Part shown: in pieces, positions 18,305-27,404 of the stretch
Position numbering within the stretch: the first letter of the stretch is position 1
Layout of the letters: each line of letters starts with the position of its first letter
Origin: an uncultured Lachnospira sp.
GTDB taxonomy: Bacteria > Bacillota > Clostridia > Lachnospirales > Lachnospiraceae
Reading direction: 5' to 3'
NCBI GenBank assembly: GCA_944381165.1
Contig: CALWKC010000002.1
Coordinates: forward strand, 1 to 64,000
DNA: 64,000 nt
Notes under the pieces: model-generated
Told to the model about the DNA's origin: nothing
What the model saw: only the letters and a program-made list of their open reading frames with translations
The model's database searches: none
Translations under genes and position numbers: made by a program

Positions 18305-19609
18305 ATGAAATACAGTATATCATCAAAATATAATATGGAGATTGTTACAATAAAAACTCAAAAAAACGAGTGGATTGTAGATAATGAAGTTTTATGGATA
18401 AATTCACAGAGGATAATGGGGCTGGTGCCTGTTGAGCCGGAACAAAAAGGACAGTATTACAGCTTAAATTACAATATGACAGGTTTTATTCCTATAAGCA
18501 AATACATAAAAAGGGCGATGTACAGAAATGAATTTATGACGCTGTTAGACAGTATTGTGCATTTGTTTAAGTCGCTTGAGGATAACGGGCTCAGCTGGCG
18601 TAAGCTGCTTTTGGAGGACAAAGCTGTATATATTAATCCGGTTTCAAAGAAATGTCAGTTTATATATGTTCCATTGGGAAATTATGACAATAATAAAGAG
18701 TTAAACCGTTATCTTAAACATATATTTGATGCAATTCATTTTGACAAGACTGAAGAAATGTCATATGTAGAAAGATTTAAGCAGATAATAGATAATCCTG
18801 ATATTTCATGGAATGATTTAACGTCATATGTAAACTGGCTGAGACAGCTTGATTTGATGAAATTTAAACAAAATCCACAGCCGCAGTACAGTGTATATCA
18901 GGAAACAGCCGCGGCTGCGGAGGTGAACATTAATGTGGATACAAATAAAGTGACAGGAGCAATGCCTGTTACAGGACAGCTCAAATTTAACAATGCTGCT
19001 GTACAACCGATGGCTTCCGCATCTGCAGAGTCATTCGGGCAGGCGGCTTCATCGCATATCAGGCAGGGAGTTCCTGAACACAGGGATAAATTCTGTTCGA
19101 AATGCGGAACTAAGAATTTTTTTGACGCAAAGTTCTGTAAGAAATGCGGTAATCATTTTAAGCCTGTAAATGCAAATCAGGTTATTCAGATTCAGCAGCC
19201 GGAGGCAATGATCTCATATGAAGACGAACCGGAAGAAAGCACAACGGTTTTGGGACAGCCGGACTGGGGCGATGAGGAGGCAACAACCGTTCTTGGGGTT
19301 GTAAAGCCTAAAGTAGTGTATCCGTATCTAATTCGTGAGAGTACGCAGGAGAGAGTTGATGTAAATAAAGATATGTTTATTATAGGAAAAGGTAAGTCGA
19401 GTGATTATGTAGTAGTTGGAAATAATGCAGTGAGCAGAAGTCATGTTACTGTTATTACAAGAGAGGGTCATTATTATATTTCAGATAATCATTCAACTAA
19501 CCACACATATATTAACGGCGAACAAATAGAGCCTGATAGAGAATATGAAGTCACATCAGGCACTAAACTTGTTCTGGGTAATGAAGTATTTAAAATATTT
19601 ATTGATTAA
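18305..19609 (+). CDS. DUF6382, zinc-ribbon and FHA protein
   Basis: A 434-aa protein. The N-terminal ~185 residues match the DUF6382 type (YYSLNYNMTGFIPISKYI, SLEDNGLSWRKLLLEDKAVY). A zinc ribbon follows (C264, C267, C278, C281), then two TTVLG motifs at 313-317 and 327-331, then an FHA domain at about 345-434 (IIGKGKSSDYVV, AVSRSHVTV, STNHTYING), whose Ser-Arg-x-His core is intact. No membrane helix is seen. The Thr-rich pair just before the FHA domain recalls the ETTS motif of GarA/OdhI, which is phosphorylated and then bound by its own FHA domain. It is the last gene before the terminator and a likely target of the kinase at 2918. Confidence 0.8.
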   Translation: MKYSISSKYNMEIVTIKTQKNEWIVDNEVLWINSQRIMGLVPVEPEQKGQYYSLNYNMTGFIPISKYIKRAMYRNEFMTLLDSIVHLFKSLEDNGLSWRKLLLEDKAVYINPVSKKCQFIYVPLGNYDNNKELNRYLKHIFDAIHFDKTEEMSYVERFKQIIDNPDISWNDLTSYVNWLRQLDLMKFKQNPQPQYSVYQETAAAAEVNINVDTNKVTGAMPVTGQLKFNNAAVQPMASASAESFGQAASSHIRQGVPEHRDKFCSKCGTKNFFDAKFCKKCGNHFKPVNANQVIQIQQPEAMISYEDEPEESTTVLGQPDWGDEEATTVLGVVKPKVVYPYLIRESTQERVDVNKDMFIIGKGKSSDYVVVGNNAVSRSHVTVITREGHYYISDNHSTNHTYINGEQIEPDREYEVTSGTKLVLGNEVFKIFID

Positions 19610-19612
19610 TGA

Positions 19613-19652
19613 AAAAAGCACAACCGGAAAATTTTCGGATGTGCTTTTGTGC
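19613..19652 (+). terminator. Rho-independent terminator of the type VII locus
   Basis: AAAAGCACA pairs with TGTGCTTTT, extended by an inner CCG/CGG, with a GAAAATTTT loop and a following T-rich stretch. It begins 4 bp after the last gene of the locus. Because the stem is AT-flanked on both sides it could work in either direction. Confidence 0.85.
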
Positions 19653-19654
19653 TT

Positions 19655-20009
19655 TATTTCCGAGAGCAATTAGTCAAGTGGACATGCTTGTATATGCTGG
19701 CAAATGCCGTATCTTTATATGTAGCTTATTTATATGTTCTCACCATGAGTGTGTAGCAGTTCAAATCCTTGATACGGACAAGGCTACATATATCAAGGAA
19801 CTTGGAGGATTTGTATCAAATTACGATTACAACCGTTGGAATGTTGTTTGGCAATTTGTTGTTTACGAGGGAATTTTGGCAAAATTTTCTTAAAACAAAA
19901 AATTAGAAAACAACTTATTCAATGTAAAAAAGTAATTAAAGCACAAATTTTCGTTGTAATTTTTGTCTATAAGCATTATACTATATTTGAATTAAGAATT
20001 AAAAAACGT
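19655..20009. other. Non-coding or decayed spacer
   Basis: About 360 bp without a convincing gene. An open frame runs from 19609 to 19893 but starts inside the terminator hairpin, has no ribosome-binding site and no recognised family. Its tail (YIKELGGFVSNYDYNRWNVV) has a protein-like composition, so it may be the remnant of a broken gene. The stretch probably also holds the promoter of the ATPase gene that follows; I could not pick a convincing one. Confidence 0.4.
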
Positions 20010-20021
20010 GGAGGTGCGTGT

Positions 20022-21326
20022 ATGTACCGAATTGCAATTGAAAAATTATTAAGATGGAAAGAAAGCAAACGCCGAAAGCCCCTAATTATTGAAGGAGCCA
20101 GACAGGTCGGTAAGACTTGGCTGATGAAAGAGTTTGGAAAACAGGTGTATGCAGATACTGTATATATTAACTTTGACTCCAATTCCAGAATGGCAGAACT
20201 TTTTGCTTCTGATTTGGATACAGACCGTCTGATTATGGGGTTGGAGATTTACGCCGGCAGAAAAATCAATCCAGAAAACACGCTGCTGATTTTTGATGAA
20301 GTTCAGGAGGTTCCGAGAGCGTTGGCGTCGCTCAAATATTTTTATGAAAATGCACCGGAGTATCATATTGTCTGTGCGGGCTCTTTGTTAGGTATTGCCT
20401 TACACGAGGGTACATCTTTTCCTGTGGGTAAAGTTGATTTTCTGAAACTTTTCCCTCTTTCATTTAAAGAATTTTTGATGGCAACCGACCAAGAGCGTTT
20501 TGCACAATTGCTTGACAAACAGGATTTTCAAATGATTACAAGCTTTAAGCAGACATACATTGACGCTTTGAAAAACTATTACTTTGTTGGCGGAATGCCG
20601 GAAGCTGTGCAGAGTTTTGCTGAAAATAAAGACTTTAATGAAGTGCGTGATATTCAAAAGCGTATCCTTGCAGCTTATGAGCAGGATTTTTCTAAACATG
20701 CACCGAATGAGATTGTTCCCAAAATTCGTATGATTTGGAACAGTATTCCTTCTCAGCTTGCCAAAGAAAATAAAAAGTTTATCTATGGTCTTGTTCGTGA
20801 GGGCGGGCGTGCAAAAGATTTTGAAACCGCTATTATGTGGCTTACAGACTGTGGTCTCGTCCACAAGGTTAGTCGTGTTAATGCGGGAGGTATCCCTTTA
20901 AAAGCCTATGAAGATTTAAAAGCATTCAAGTTGTTTATTCTTGATGTGGGACTTCTCGGATGTATGACCGGGCTTAGTCAGCGTATATTGCTTGACGGCA
21001 ATAATCTATTTGTTGAATTTAAAGGCGCTTTCACAGAACAATATGTTTGTCAGCAACTCAAAACTATTGAAGATTTGGGAATTTACTATTACACTAACGA
21101 CAGAGGTTCCTGCGAGGTGGATTTCGTAGCAGATACAGGAGAGCAAATTATTCCGGTCGAAGTGAAAGCAGAAGTGAACTTGAAAGCAAAGAGTCTGAAA
21201 ACCTATCGGGAAAAATATTTACCAAAAATATCAGTCCGTACATCAATGGCAGACTACAAAAAAGAAGATTGGATAGTTAATCTGCCGCTTTATGCGATAG
21301 AGCAGATAACGGACGTTGTTGGTTGA
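20022..21326 (+). CDS. AAA ATPase with DUF4143 domain
   Basis: A 434-aa protein. Walker A is GARQVGKTWL (near residue 28) and Walker B LLIFDEVQEV; the sensor-like region reads HIVCAGSLLG. The C-terminal half is the DUF4143 type with a PD-(D/E)XK-like end: CEVDFVADTGEQIIPVEVKA. These ATPases are common, horizontally mobile genes of poorly known function. The start at 20022 is supported by GGAGG at 20010-20014; the frame extends further upstream but without a ribosome-binding site. It is alone between two unrelated units and converges on dtd with a 13-bp gap. Confidence 0.9.
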   Translation: MYRIAIEKLLRWKESKRRKPLIIEGARQVGKTWLMKEFGKQVYADTVYINFDSNSRMAELFASDLDTDRLIMGLEIYAGRKINPENTLLIFDEVQEVPRALASLKYFYENAPEYHIVCAGSLLGIALHEGTSFPVGKVDFLKLFPLSFKEFLMATDQERFAQLLDKQDFQMITSFKQTYIDALKNYYFVGGMPEAVQSFAENKDFNEVRDIQKRILAAYEQDFSKHAPNEIVPKIRMIWNSIPSQLAKENKKFIYGLVREGGRAKDFETAIMWLTDCGLVHKVSRVNAGGIPLKAYEDLKAFKLFILDVGLLGCMTGLSQRILLDGNNLFVEFKGAFTEQYVCQQLKTIEDLGIYYYTNDRGSCEVDFVADTGEQIIPVEVKAEVNLKAKSLKTYREKYLPKISVRTSMADYKKEDWIVNLPLYAIEQITDVVG

Positions 21327-21339
21327 AACAAATTCTCTT

Positions 21340-21786
21340 TTAAAACTCCGCACTGTCAATAACCACCGTAAAAGGTCCGTCATTTTCAAGCCGGACTTTC
21401 ATATCTGCACCGAATACGCCGGTCTCCACTTTTGGAACGCGCTCACGGCACAGGGATACAAATTTTTCGTAAAGCAGGTTAGCCGCGTCGGGAGAGCCCG
21501 CATGTACAAAGCTGGGGCGGTTTCCTTTACGGCAGTCCGCATAGAGTGTAAACTGGCTGACTATAAGCAGCTCCCCTCCGACGTCGTTAATGGAGAGATT
21601 GGTTTTTCCCTCGGCGTCGGAAAAGATGCGCAGCTTTACAATCTTGTCTGCAAATTTTGGAAGCATTTCTTCAGTATCCGTATCACAGGCGCCAAAAAGG
21701 ATTAAAAGGCCATGACCTATTGAGCCGACCGTTTTATTGTCTATTGAAACATCTGCGGAGGTTACCCGCTGAATAACAAATCTCAT
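21340..21786 (-). CDS. dtd: D-aminoacyl-tRNA deacylase
   Basis: A 148-aa protein of normal family length. It frees D-amino acids from tRNA. The catalytic SQFTLYAD motif is present; the second signature, usually NxGPVT, reads NDGPFT, with Phe in place of Val. It lies 82 bp downstream of vanT on the same strand with no strong terminator between. It may therefore be cotranscribed and could clear D-Ser or D-Ala mischarged to tRNA when the racemase is active (inference). Confidence 0.93.
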   Translation of the reverse strand: MRFVIQRVTSADVSIDNKTVGSIGHGLLILFGACDTDTEEMLPKFADKIVKLRIFSDAEGKTNLSINDVGGELLIVSQFTLYADCRKGNRPSFVHAGSPDAANLLYEKFVSLCRERVPKVETGVFGADMKVRLENDGPFTVVIDSAEF

Positions 21787-21868
21787 ATTGTCTTACTCCT
21801 GAAATATATTTTAGTCATGCGGATTATAGCAAGTATTGCAGGAAAAGGCAAGCCGGGAAAGCTGCCTG

Positions 21869-24190
21869 TTAAACTGCAATTCGTTTAAGTCGTTTTCCCA
21901 GCCTGCTTAAAAGTTCGTTTGTTATTGTTCCGGAGTTTTCGGCAAGCTCAGCGGCTTTAATGGTCATATCTCCGGACTTTCCTATTATTACGGCAATATC
22001 GCCTGCCTTAACGTCTTCGATGGCGCTTACGTCAACTATAGTCTGATCCATACAGATAAGACCTATAATGGGAGCTCTTTTTCCGTTTATAAGCACATAG
22101 CCGCCTCCGTTAGAGAGATTTCGCGGAAGCCCGTCGGCGTAGCCGATTGTGAGAGCTGAGATTTTCATTTCGCGGTGAGCCGTAAAAGCCATGCTGTATC
22201 CGGCACATTCCCCCTTATGGAGTGTGCGCACAGAAGATATTCGAGCTTTGAGTGAGAGGACAGGAGTAAGACTGTCCTGCCACAGCTCAGTGTCATCTTT
22301 TGAACTTAAAACTCCGTACAGCGCAATTCCCACACGGGCGTAGTCGCCCGCAAGCTGTGGGTAATTTAAAAGTCCGTAGCTTGAAAGCAGGTGGACTTTG
22401 GGAATGTCAATTTCGTAGGATTTAAGAGTATCGATAAGTTTTTTCAGCTCCAAAACCTGATTTGCTGTAAAAGCCTGCTGAGCGGGATATAAGCTGTCGT
22501 CTGCCGAGAGGTGTGTGAAAATTCCTTCTGTTTTCAGGTTTTTAAATCCGGACGCAGAGTTTTCTGATAAGCTGAAAAATTTAAGTATTTCGTCTGTATC
22601 TTCACTTCTTATACCAAGCCTGTGCATTCCCGTGTCAATTCCTAAGTGAACACGTATCGGTTTTCCGTATTGATTTAACCGGCAGGCATATTCATAATCC
22701 ACGACTGTCTGTATCAGATTATAGCGCCGCAGCAGATAAAAGTCGTGAGGGCTGGTGTAGCCCAGAATTAAAATATCACCTTTTATTCCGTTTTTTCTCA
22801 GCTCGACAGCCTCGTCAGCACATGCGACGCAAAAGGAATTAATGCCGAGTTTATTGAGCTCTTTTGAAATAATCACAGCTCCGTGACCATATGCGTCTGC
22901 CTTGACTGCTGGCATAAGCTCGCCGTTTGGAATAAGCGACTGCAAAAAGTAAACATTCTTTGCAAGCGCAGCTCGGTCTAACTCAATCCATGCTCTTGTA
23001 CGCCCGTCGTCTGTCGGCATGTGCACTGCCGGAGACGCAGTATTTCGTGGTGGTTTGATTTTTCCGCGTTTAAGCGGATTGGAACTGCCGGAAATAAAAT
23101 AAACAAATAAAAATGCGGTTAAAAACGATAACATTGTAACTGCCAGAAAGTGTACAAGGCTGTTTTCAACGAGTATCGGGCTGAGATGCAGAGGCTTTGC
23201 AACCGCTCTCACGGCGATTATTACGGCAGGATGAATTACATATACTGCTGCGGACAGAGGACGGAATGCAGGTTTTTGAGTAAGCCGCCATTGCAGCAGG
23301 AGCTGATATAGGAAAAACATTGTCGGGATAAGCATGAAATACATGCTGTCATGACGCTGCATATGGTTTAAATGAAGTGCAAAGCCCTCCGCTGTCATGG
23401 CACAGAGGGATATTATAAAGCCTGAAACGCAGGCTTTATGCCTTAAGCGCAAATGCAGCCTGCGCATCCATACACCCATTAAAAGGAAAAACGGTGCAAA
23501 AAACAGTCCGTTGCGGGTGTACGAAAAAATATTAAAAAGCCAGTCATAAACAGTTTCGATTGCAGGAATGTTTTTGATAACGCCAAAATAACTGTCTCCA
23601 AATAAGCCGATAATATAAAGCACGGCAAATACAGCGGTCATTGCGGTAAGAGACATGAAGCGGCTGAGTGTGAAAATTAAAATGCAGCCGATAATGCATG
23701 CGCTGAAATACCACAGATGATAAAATGTCCCGTCAAAAATCAGCATTTTTAATACTTTCGCGACAGATAAATTATTATAATGTCCCGCGTAAATACCGAT
23801 TGGAATATATATGATTATTGCGGCTGCATAAATAAGAGCTATTTTTTTAATATAGGCAGTCAGCTTGCTTATGTTTCGGGAGTCTGAAATGTCTTTTCCG
23901 CCAGTTAAGGTCTTTCTTCCATGACCTGTTTTTTTGCGTATTATATCTGATACAACAAACTGGCCGGTTACCATAAAGAAGAAAGGAACGGCAATTCTTG
24001 AAAGTATACGTGTCAGAAAGAAATCAGCATCTTGATTAAAGCTTTCCAGAGGTGAGGTGTGAATTGCAATAATTATGACCGCAGCTATTAATCTGAATAC
24101 ATCAAGCCCTCCGCTTTTTGTGTGAGTCTGTGAGATACTCCTCATCTGTGCGTGCCCGGAGTCTGTTGTCTGTGTCTGTCTGATTTTCAT
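21869..24190 (-). CDS. vanT: VanT-type membrane serine/alanine racemase
   Basis: A 773-aa fusion. Residues ~25-370 form a multi-helix acyltransferase-3-like membrane domain (GGLDVFRLIAAVIIIAIHTS start, ~10 helices). Residues ~398-773 form a PLP alanine-racemase domain with the PLP lysine K430 in MPAVKADAYGHGA and a GYSMAF catalytic-Tyr region. VanT makes D-Ser in vanC/E/G-type glycopeptide resistance, with the membrane part thought to bring in L-Ser. The start is fixed by GGAGG 7 nt upstream and overlaps vanXY by 89 bp. Whether Ser or Ala is preferred cannot be told by eye; context favours Ser. Confidence 0.92.
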   Translation of the reverse strand: MKIRQTQTTDSGHAQMRSISQTHTKSGGLDVFRLIAAVIIIAIHTSPLESFNQDADFFLTRILSRIAVPFFFMVTGQFVVSDIIRKKTGHGRKTLTGGKDISDSRNISKLTAYIKKIALIYAAAIIIYIPIGIYAGHYNNLSVAKVLKMLIFDGTFYHLWYFSACIIGCILIFTLSRFMSLTAMTAVFAVLYIIGLFGDSYFGVIKNIPAIETVYDWLFNIFSYTRNGLFFAPFFLLMGVWMRRLHLRLRHKACVSGFIISLCAMTAEGFALHLNHMQRHDSMYFMLIPTMFFLYQLLLQWRLTQKPAFRPLSAAVYVIHPAVIIAVRAVAKPLHLSPILVENSLVHFLAVTMLSFLTAFLFVYFISGSSNPLKRGKIKPPRNTASPAVHMPTDDGRTRAWIELDRAALAKNVYFLQSLIPNGELMPAVKADAYGHGAVIISKELNKLGINSFCVACADEAVELRKNGIKGDILILGYTSPHDFYLLRRYNLIQTVVDYEYACRLNQYGKPIRVHLGIDTGMHRLGIRSEDTDEILKFFSLSENSASGFKNLKTEGIFTHLSADDSLYPAQQAFTANQVLELKKLIDTLKSYEIDIPKVHLLSSYGLLNYPQLAGDYARVGIALYGVLSSKDDTELWQDSLTPVLSLKARISSVRTLHKGECAGYSMAFTAHREMKISALTIGYADGLPRNLSNGGGYVLINGKRAPIIGLICMDQTIVDVSAIEDVKAGDIAVIIGKSGDMTIKAAELAENSGTITNELLSRLGKRLKRIAV

Positions 24191-24950
24191 GTAGCTGCCT
24201 CCATTCTGTTATGATAAAACCGTCTGAATTATTTCCTGAAATGCTGTACGGACAGTTTTCGTTAATATTTAAAATAGTTCTGGAAATGTTGTCTGCATTT
24301 AAGTATGAGATATGAACGCGGCGGTTGCCGATAGAAATTATGTAAGGGTTGGCGTTGTAAGTGTGTACTTTGATAAAATCCATATATTCCTCAAGAGTAA
24401 GGGCGTTTTGTTTTATAATTTTTGCATGGGGTACGCCCACATACCTAAAATGCCACGGCTCATGTCCGATACCCGTAACTGCCTCTTTTTCCGAAGGATA
24501 GCGTTCAATAAAACCATAGTCCGCCGCCAGCTCACGGAATTTTTGGCATATTCCATGATAAGGAAATTCAGGGCAGATAAAATCAATTTTTTCCTGTTTT
24601 AGTCCCAAATCTATTGCAAGCCCGGTCTGGTGTTCGCTGTGCCCCGGATATGCCACATATTTTCGGGCAAATTCAATACCGTCTGTTTTTACCGTGTCAT
24701 CCCAGATTTTCTGCTGTTCTTCAAACGGACGGTAGCCGCTCACCGGAACAATAAAATCCCAGCCGTTAATTTCGCTCATGAGCTTATCAAGCAAAACCGC
24801 TGCCTGTCTTTCCATTAGAATATCCTTTTGCCTGCCGACAGAGGTCAGCACATCAGGAGCATGCTGTGAAAAGCTGTATTTTGAATTGACCAGAATCAGA
24901 CTGCCGCTGTAAATTCTGCTGTGAGATAGTAAAATTTTTTTCATTGTCAT
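24102..24950 (-). CDS. vanXY: VanXY-type D,D-dipeptidase/carboxypeptidase
   Basis: A 282-aa zinc peptidase of the VanY/VanX class. Zinc ligands H107 and D114 (SEHQTGLAID) and H167, with catalytic E164 (EPWHFRYVG), are all present, as is the substrate Arg in SGYRP. There is no signal peptide or membrane helix, as expected for VanXY enzymes, which act in the cytoplasm on D-Ala-D-Ala and on pentapeptide precursors. It lies between the ligase (53-bp gap) and vanT (89-bp overlap). The C-terminal ~80 residues extend past the core and are not recognised. Confidence 0.92.
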   Translation of the reverse strand: MTMKKILLSHSRIYSGSLILVNSKYSFSQHAPDVLTSVGRQKDILMERQAAVLLDKLMSEINGWDFIVPVSGYRPFEEQQKIWDDTVKTDGIEFARKYVAYPGHSEHQTGLAIDLGLKQEKIDFICPEFPYHGICQKFRELAADYGFIERYPSEKEAVTGIGHEPWHFRYVGVPHAKIIKQNALTLEEYMDFIKVHTYNANPYIISIGNRRVHISYLNADNISRTILNINENCPYSISGNNSDGFIITEWRQLHENQTDTDNRLRARTDEEYLTDSHKKRRA

Positions 24951-25003
24951 CCTCCTATATTATTGTTGGTAATCCTGAGAGCACAGAATGCCTGTGTATT
25001 TTG

Positions 25004-26068
25004 TTATTCTTCTATACTGTTTTCTATAATCCGCGTAAGTATTTCCTTAAATGAGAAGCCTGCCGCTTTCATCATTCCGGGATAACGGCTGTGCTCTGTA
25101 AATCCCGGTATTGTATTTATCTCGTTGAAAACAATTTCTCCTTCAGGAGTGAGAAACATATCCACGCGGGCAAATACCTGACAGCCCAGTGTCTTATAGA
25201 TATGCTTGGCTGTCATTTTGATTTCTTCGGCTTTTTCATTCGAAATTCGTGCAGGTACATAAATCTTTGAGGATTTAAGAGTATACTTTTCCGTAAAATC
25301 AAAAAATCCGTTTGACAGTTCTATCTCATCAACCTCGCCTGTCGTGAGTTCATTTGTACCGAGAACCGCACAGCCAACCTCAAAGCCATCGATATTCTCT
25401 TCAAGAATTACTTCATTGTCATACTCAAAGGCGCCGCATATTGCACCCTCAAGTGTGCTTTCTGTCTGAACTTTTGTAATCCCGTAAGACGAGCCGGCTT
25501 TAACAGGCTTTACAAACACGGGATAGCCGACTGTTTCGGCAAATTCATAGGCGATTTTCAAATCTGAGACGGAATTCAGCACAAGCGATTTAGGAACACG
25601 TACTCCTGCGGCGCCTGCCAGTCTGTGAGCGCGGTCTTTATCCATACACAGGGCTGAGGAGAGTACGCCGCAGCCGGCAAGCGGTATTCCGGCTGCCTGT
25701 ACAATACCCTGTACAGTGCCGTCCTCGCCGTTTTTTCCGTGAAGTATCGGAAGAACCGCGTCAAGCTCTATTCGCCTTACGACCTCGTTTTCCAAGACAA
25801 TCAGCTCGTGACGGCTTCGGTTTGGAGAGATAACGGCAGGAGTACACGGACCGCTTTCCAGCCATTTATCATTTTGTATGGCGTCAATAGCGCCGGTATA
25901 ATAAAACCAGTCTCCTGTTTTTGATATTCCTACCATTACAGGGTTGTATCTTTTTGTATCAAGATTTTTAAGTACCGCTGAGGCTGATTCTAAAGAAACG
26001 CTGTACTCAGGTGAACAGCCTCCGAAAATAACAGCAATATTTTTTGTCCTTTTGTCAAGTTTGCACAT
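25004..26068 (-). CDS. vanG: D-Ala-D-Ser ligase, VanG-like
   Basis: A 354-aa ATP-grasp ligase. It carries the D-Ala-D-X ligase signatures HGKNGEDGTVQG, KPVKAGSSYGI and NEINTIPGFT. The omega-loop reads FTEKYTL, the pattern of D-Ala-D-Ser ligases (VanC/E/G) rather than D-Ala-D-Lac ligases. The operon order ligase-vanXY-vanT with regulators upstream is the vanG arrangement. An AAGGAG 9 nt upstream supports the start. It would replace terminal D-Ala of peptidoglycan precursors by D-Ser, lowering vancomycin affinity. A housekeeping Ddl role is less likely given the neighbours. Confidence 0.9.
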   Translation of the reverse strand: MCKLDKRTKNIAVIFGGCSPEYSVSLESASAVLKNLDTKRYNPVMVGISKTGDWFYYTGAIDAIQNDKWLESGPCTPAVISPNRSRHELIVLENEVVRRIELDAVLPILHGKNGEDGTVQGIVQAAGIPLAGCGVLSSALCMDKDRAHRLAGAAGVRVPKSLVLNSVSDLKIAYEFAETVGYPVFVKPVKAGSSYGITKVQTESTLEGAICGAFEYDNEVILEENIDGFEVGCAVLGTNELTTGEVDEIELSNGFFDFTEKYTLKSSKIYVPARISNEKAEEIKMTAKHIYKTLGCQVFARVDMFLTPEGEIVFNEINTIPGFTEHSRYPGMMKAAGFSFKEILTRIIENSIEE

Positions 26069-26145
26069 AACACTAATCTCCTTTCGGTCAGCAGGAACAA
26101 GCTGCGCGCTTTTTTCAGCGGGACAGTGTATTTGTAATCTACAGG

Positions 26146-26160
26146 AAGTTCAGAGAACTT
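26146..26160 (-). promoter_or_regulatory. Candidate VanR operator and vanG promoter region
   Basis: A perfect palindrome AAGTTC-AGA-GAACTT lies between the vanS terminator and vanG. On the minus strand a weak CTGAAC (-35) inside it is 17 nt from a TACACT (-10), ending ~60 nt before the vanG start. A palindrome over a weak -35 box fits an activator such as VanR. This is inferred from position only. Confidence 0.45.
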
Positions 26161-26172
26161 TTCTATTAGATT

Positions 26173-26221
26173 AAAAAATGTCCTGTTCTGATACTGAAAG
26201 TGTATCAAAACAGGACATTTT
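26173..26221 (-). terminator. Terminator between vanS and vanG
   Basis: On the minus strand an 11-bp stem AATGTCCTGTT/AACAGGACATT, with an inner GATAC/GTATC pair, is followed by TTTTTT (complement of the A-run at 26173-26178). It lies ~70 nt after the vanS stop, so vanRS and vanG-XY-T appear to be separate transcripts. Confidence 0.85.
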
Positions 26222-26288
26222 AAGTTTGCGCAAATAATTATTAAAGTCTTATAAAGCTGTGACTAATTTCTTACAATTTTATGACATT

Positions 26289-27404
26289 TTAAATTCTGTC
26301 GGGCAGAAATATTGTGAACTTTATAGTTTCATTTTCACTCTCTGCCTGAATTATGCCGCCGTGAAGCTCAACAATTTCCTTTGCGATTGCAAGACCAAGA
26401 CCTGAGCCGCCGGTGGAAGTTGAGCGGGATGAGTCAAGACGGAAGAACTGCTCAAAGATGCGGTTTAATTTGTCGGCTGGGATTGTCTTTCCGTGATTGC
26501 TTACAATAATGCACACGCCCCCGTTTACCTTTTCCAGAGACAGATAAATTTCAGTATCGCGGTAGCTATAATTTACGGCATTGCGCAAAAGATTGTCAAA
26601 AACGCGTTCAAGTTTATTTCTGTCACAGAAAAACTCTACGTTTGGGGCAAGATTTGTATTAATTGTCAAGTTCTTTTCAGATAAGACAGGTTTAAATTCA
26701 TACGCAATCTGTTCCAGCATCATTGTCAGATTGGTGAGTTCCGGCTCCAAAGTCAGCGCGTTCAGGTTAAAACGGGTAATATCAAAAAACTCGTTTATAA
26801 GCTCTTCAAGGCGCTCTGCTTTTTCAAGGGCAATACCGGTATATCTTGCTCGCAGCTCAGGCGAAATCTGCGGCTCATCCCGCAGAAGAGTCAGATAGCC
26901 TATAACGCTTGTAAGAGGAGTTTTTAAGTCATGTGCAAGATATACAATTAAATCATTTTTGCGCTGTTCGGCTTCTTTTGCAAGGAGTTCATTGCGAAGA
27001 GCCTGCTCCCGGAAAAGATTTAACTCATCCTCTATGTCTCTCATTTCGGGAGGAAGTTCTACGGGCGTATCTTTAAAGGTTATAAGCCGTCCTGAAGCGT
27101 CAATGACATCATCAAGATAGCGCAGCGGTTTGGACAGGTAATAGTAGGTAATTGCTACAACTCCTGCTATTAGAGGCAGTCCTGCAAAAATAATTATATA
27201 GTCTCTTACAAAAGTAAGAAATTGATATAGAATGTTATATGGCTGCCATGTAATACTTTTGCAGACGCGGTATGAAAGCATAACAAATATAAAAAACAGA
27301 ATAAAAAATCCAAACAGTGAAAGAAAATACTGAATTACAATTTGTCTGGACAGCCTGCTTCTTCGAGATTTTTTCTTCTTATTATTATTCAATGGTATAT
27401 CCAA
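26289..27404 (-). CDS. vanS: VanS-type sensor histidine kinase
   Basis: A 371-aa kinase with two membrane helices (~24-45 and ~69-90) around a short ~23-residue outer loop. The phospho-acceptor is H158 in AHDLKTPLTSVIGY, the N box DNLLRNAVNYS, and the ATP lid region NHGKTIPADKLNRIFEQFF then GGSGLGLAIAKEIVELHG. The lid pattern is characteristic of VanS proteins. The tiny outer loop means sensing of lipid II or drug must occur at or in the membrane. It overlaps vanR by 20 bp. Confidence 0.9.
   Translation of the reverse strand: MDIPLNNNKKKKSRRSRLSRQIVIQYFLSLFGFFILFFIFVMLSYRVCKSITWQPYNILYQFLTFVRDYIIIFAGLPLIAGVVAITYYYLSKPLRYLDDVIDASGRLITFKDTPVELPPEMRDIEDELNLFREQALRNELLAKEAEQRKNDLIVYLAHDLKTPLTSVIGYLTLLRDEPQISPELRARYTGIALEKAERLEELINEFFDITRFNLNALTLEPELTNLTMMLEQIAYEFKPVLSEKNLTINTNLAPNVEFFCDRNKLERVFDNLLRNAVNYSYRDTEIYLSLEKVNGGVCIIVSNHGKTIPADKLNRIFEQFFRLDSSRSTSTGGSGLGLAIAKEIVELHGGIIQAESENETIKFTIFLPDRI

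Noticed and set aside
19759-19768. GTTCAAATCC resembling a tRNA T-loop, with AGTCAAGTGG upstream like a D-loop
   Set aside because: The flanking bases do not pair into T or acceptor stems, and no anticodon arm can be drawn.
19836-20021. 62-residue N-terminal extension of the DUF4143 ATPase
   Set aside because: No ribosome-binding site; GGAGG fits ATG 20022, and the family begins there.
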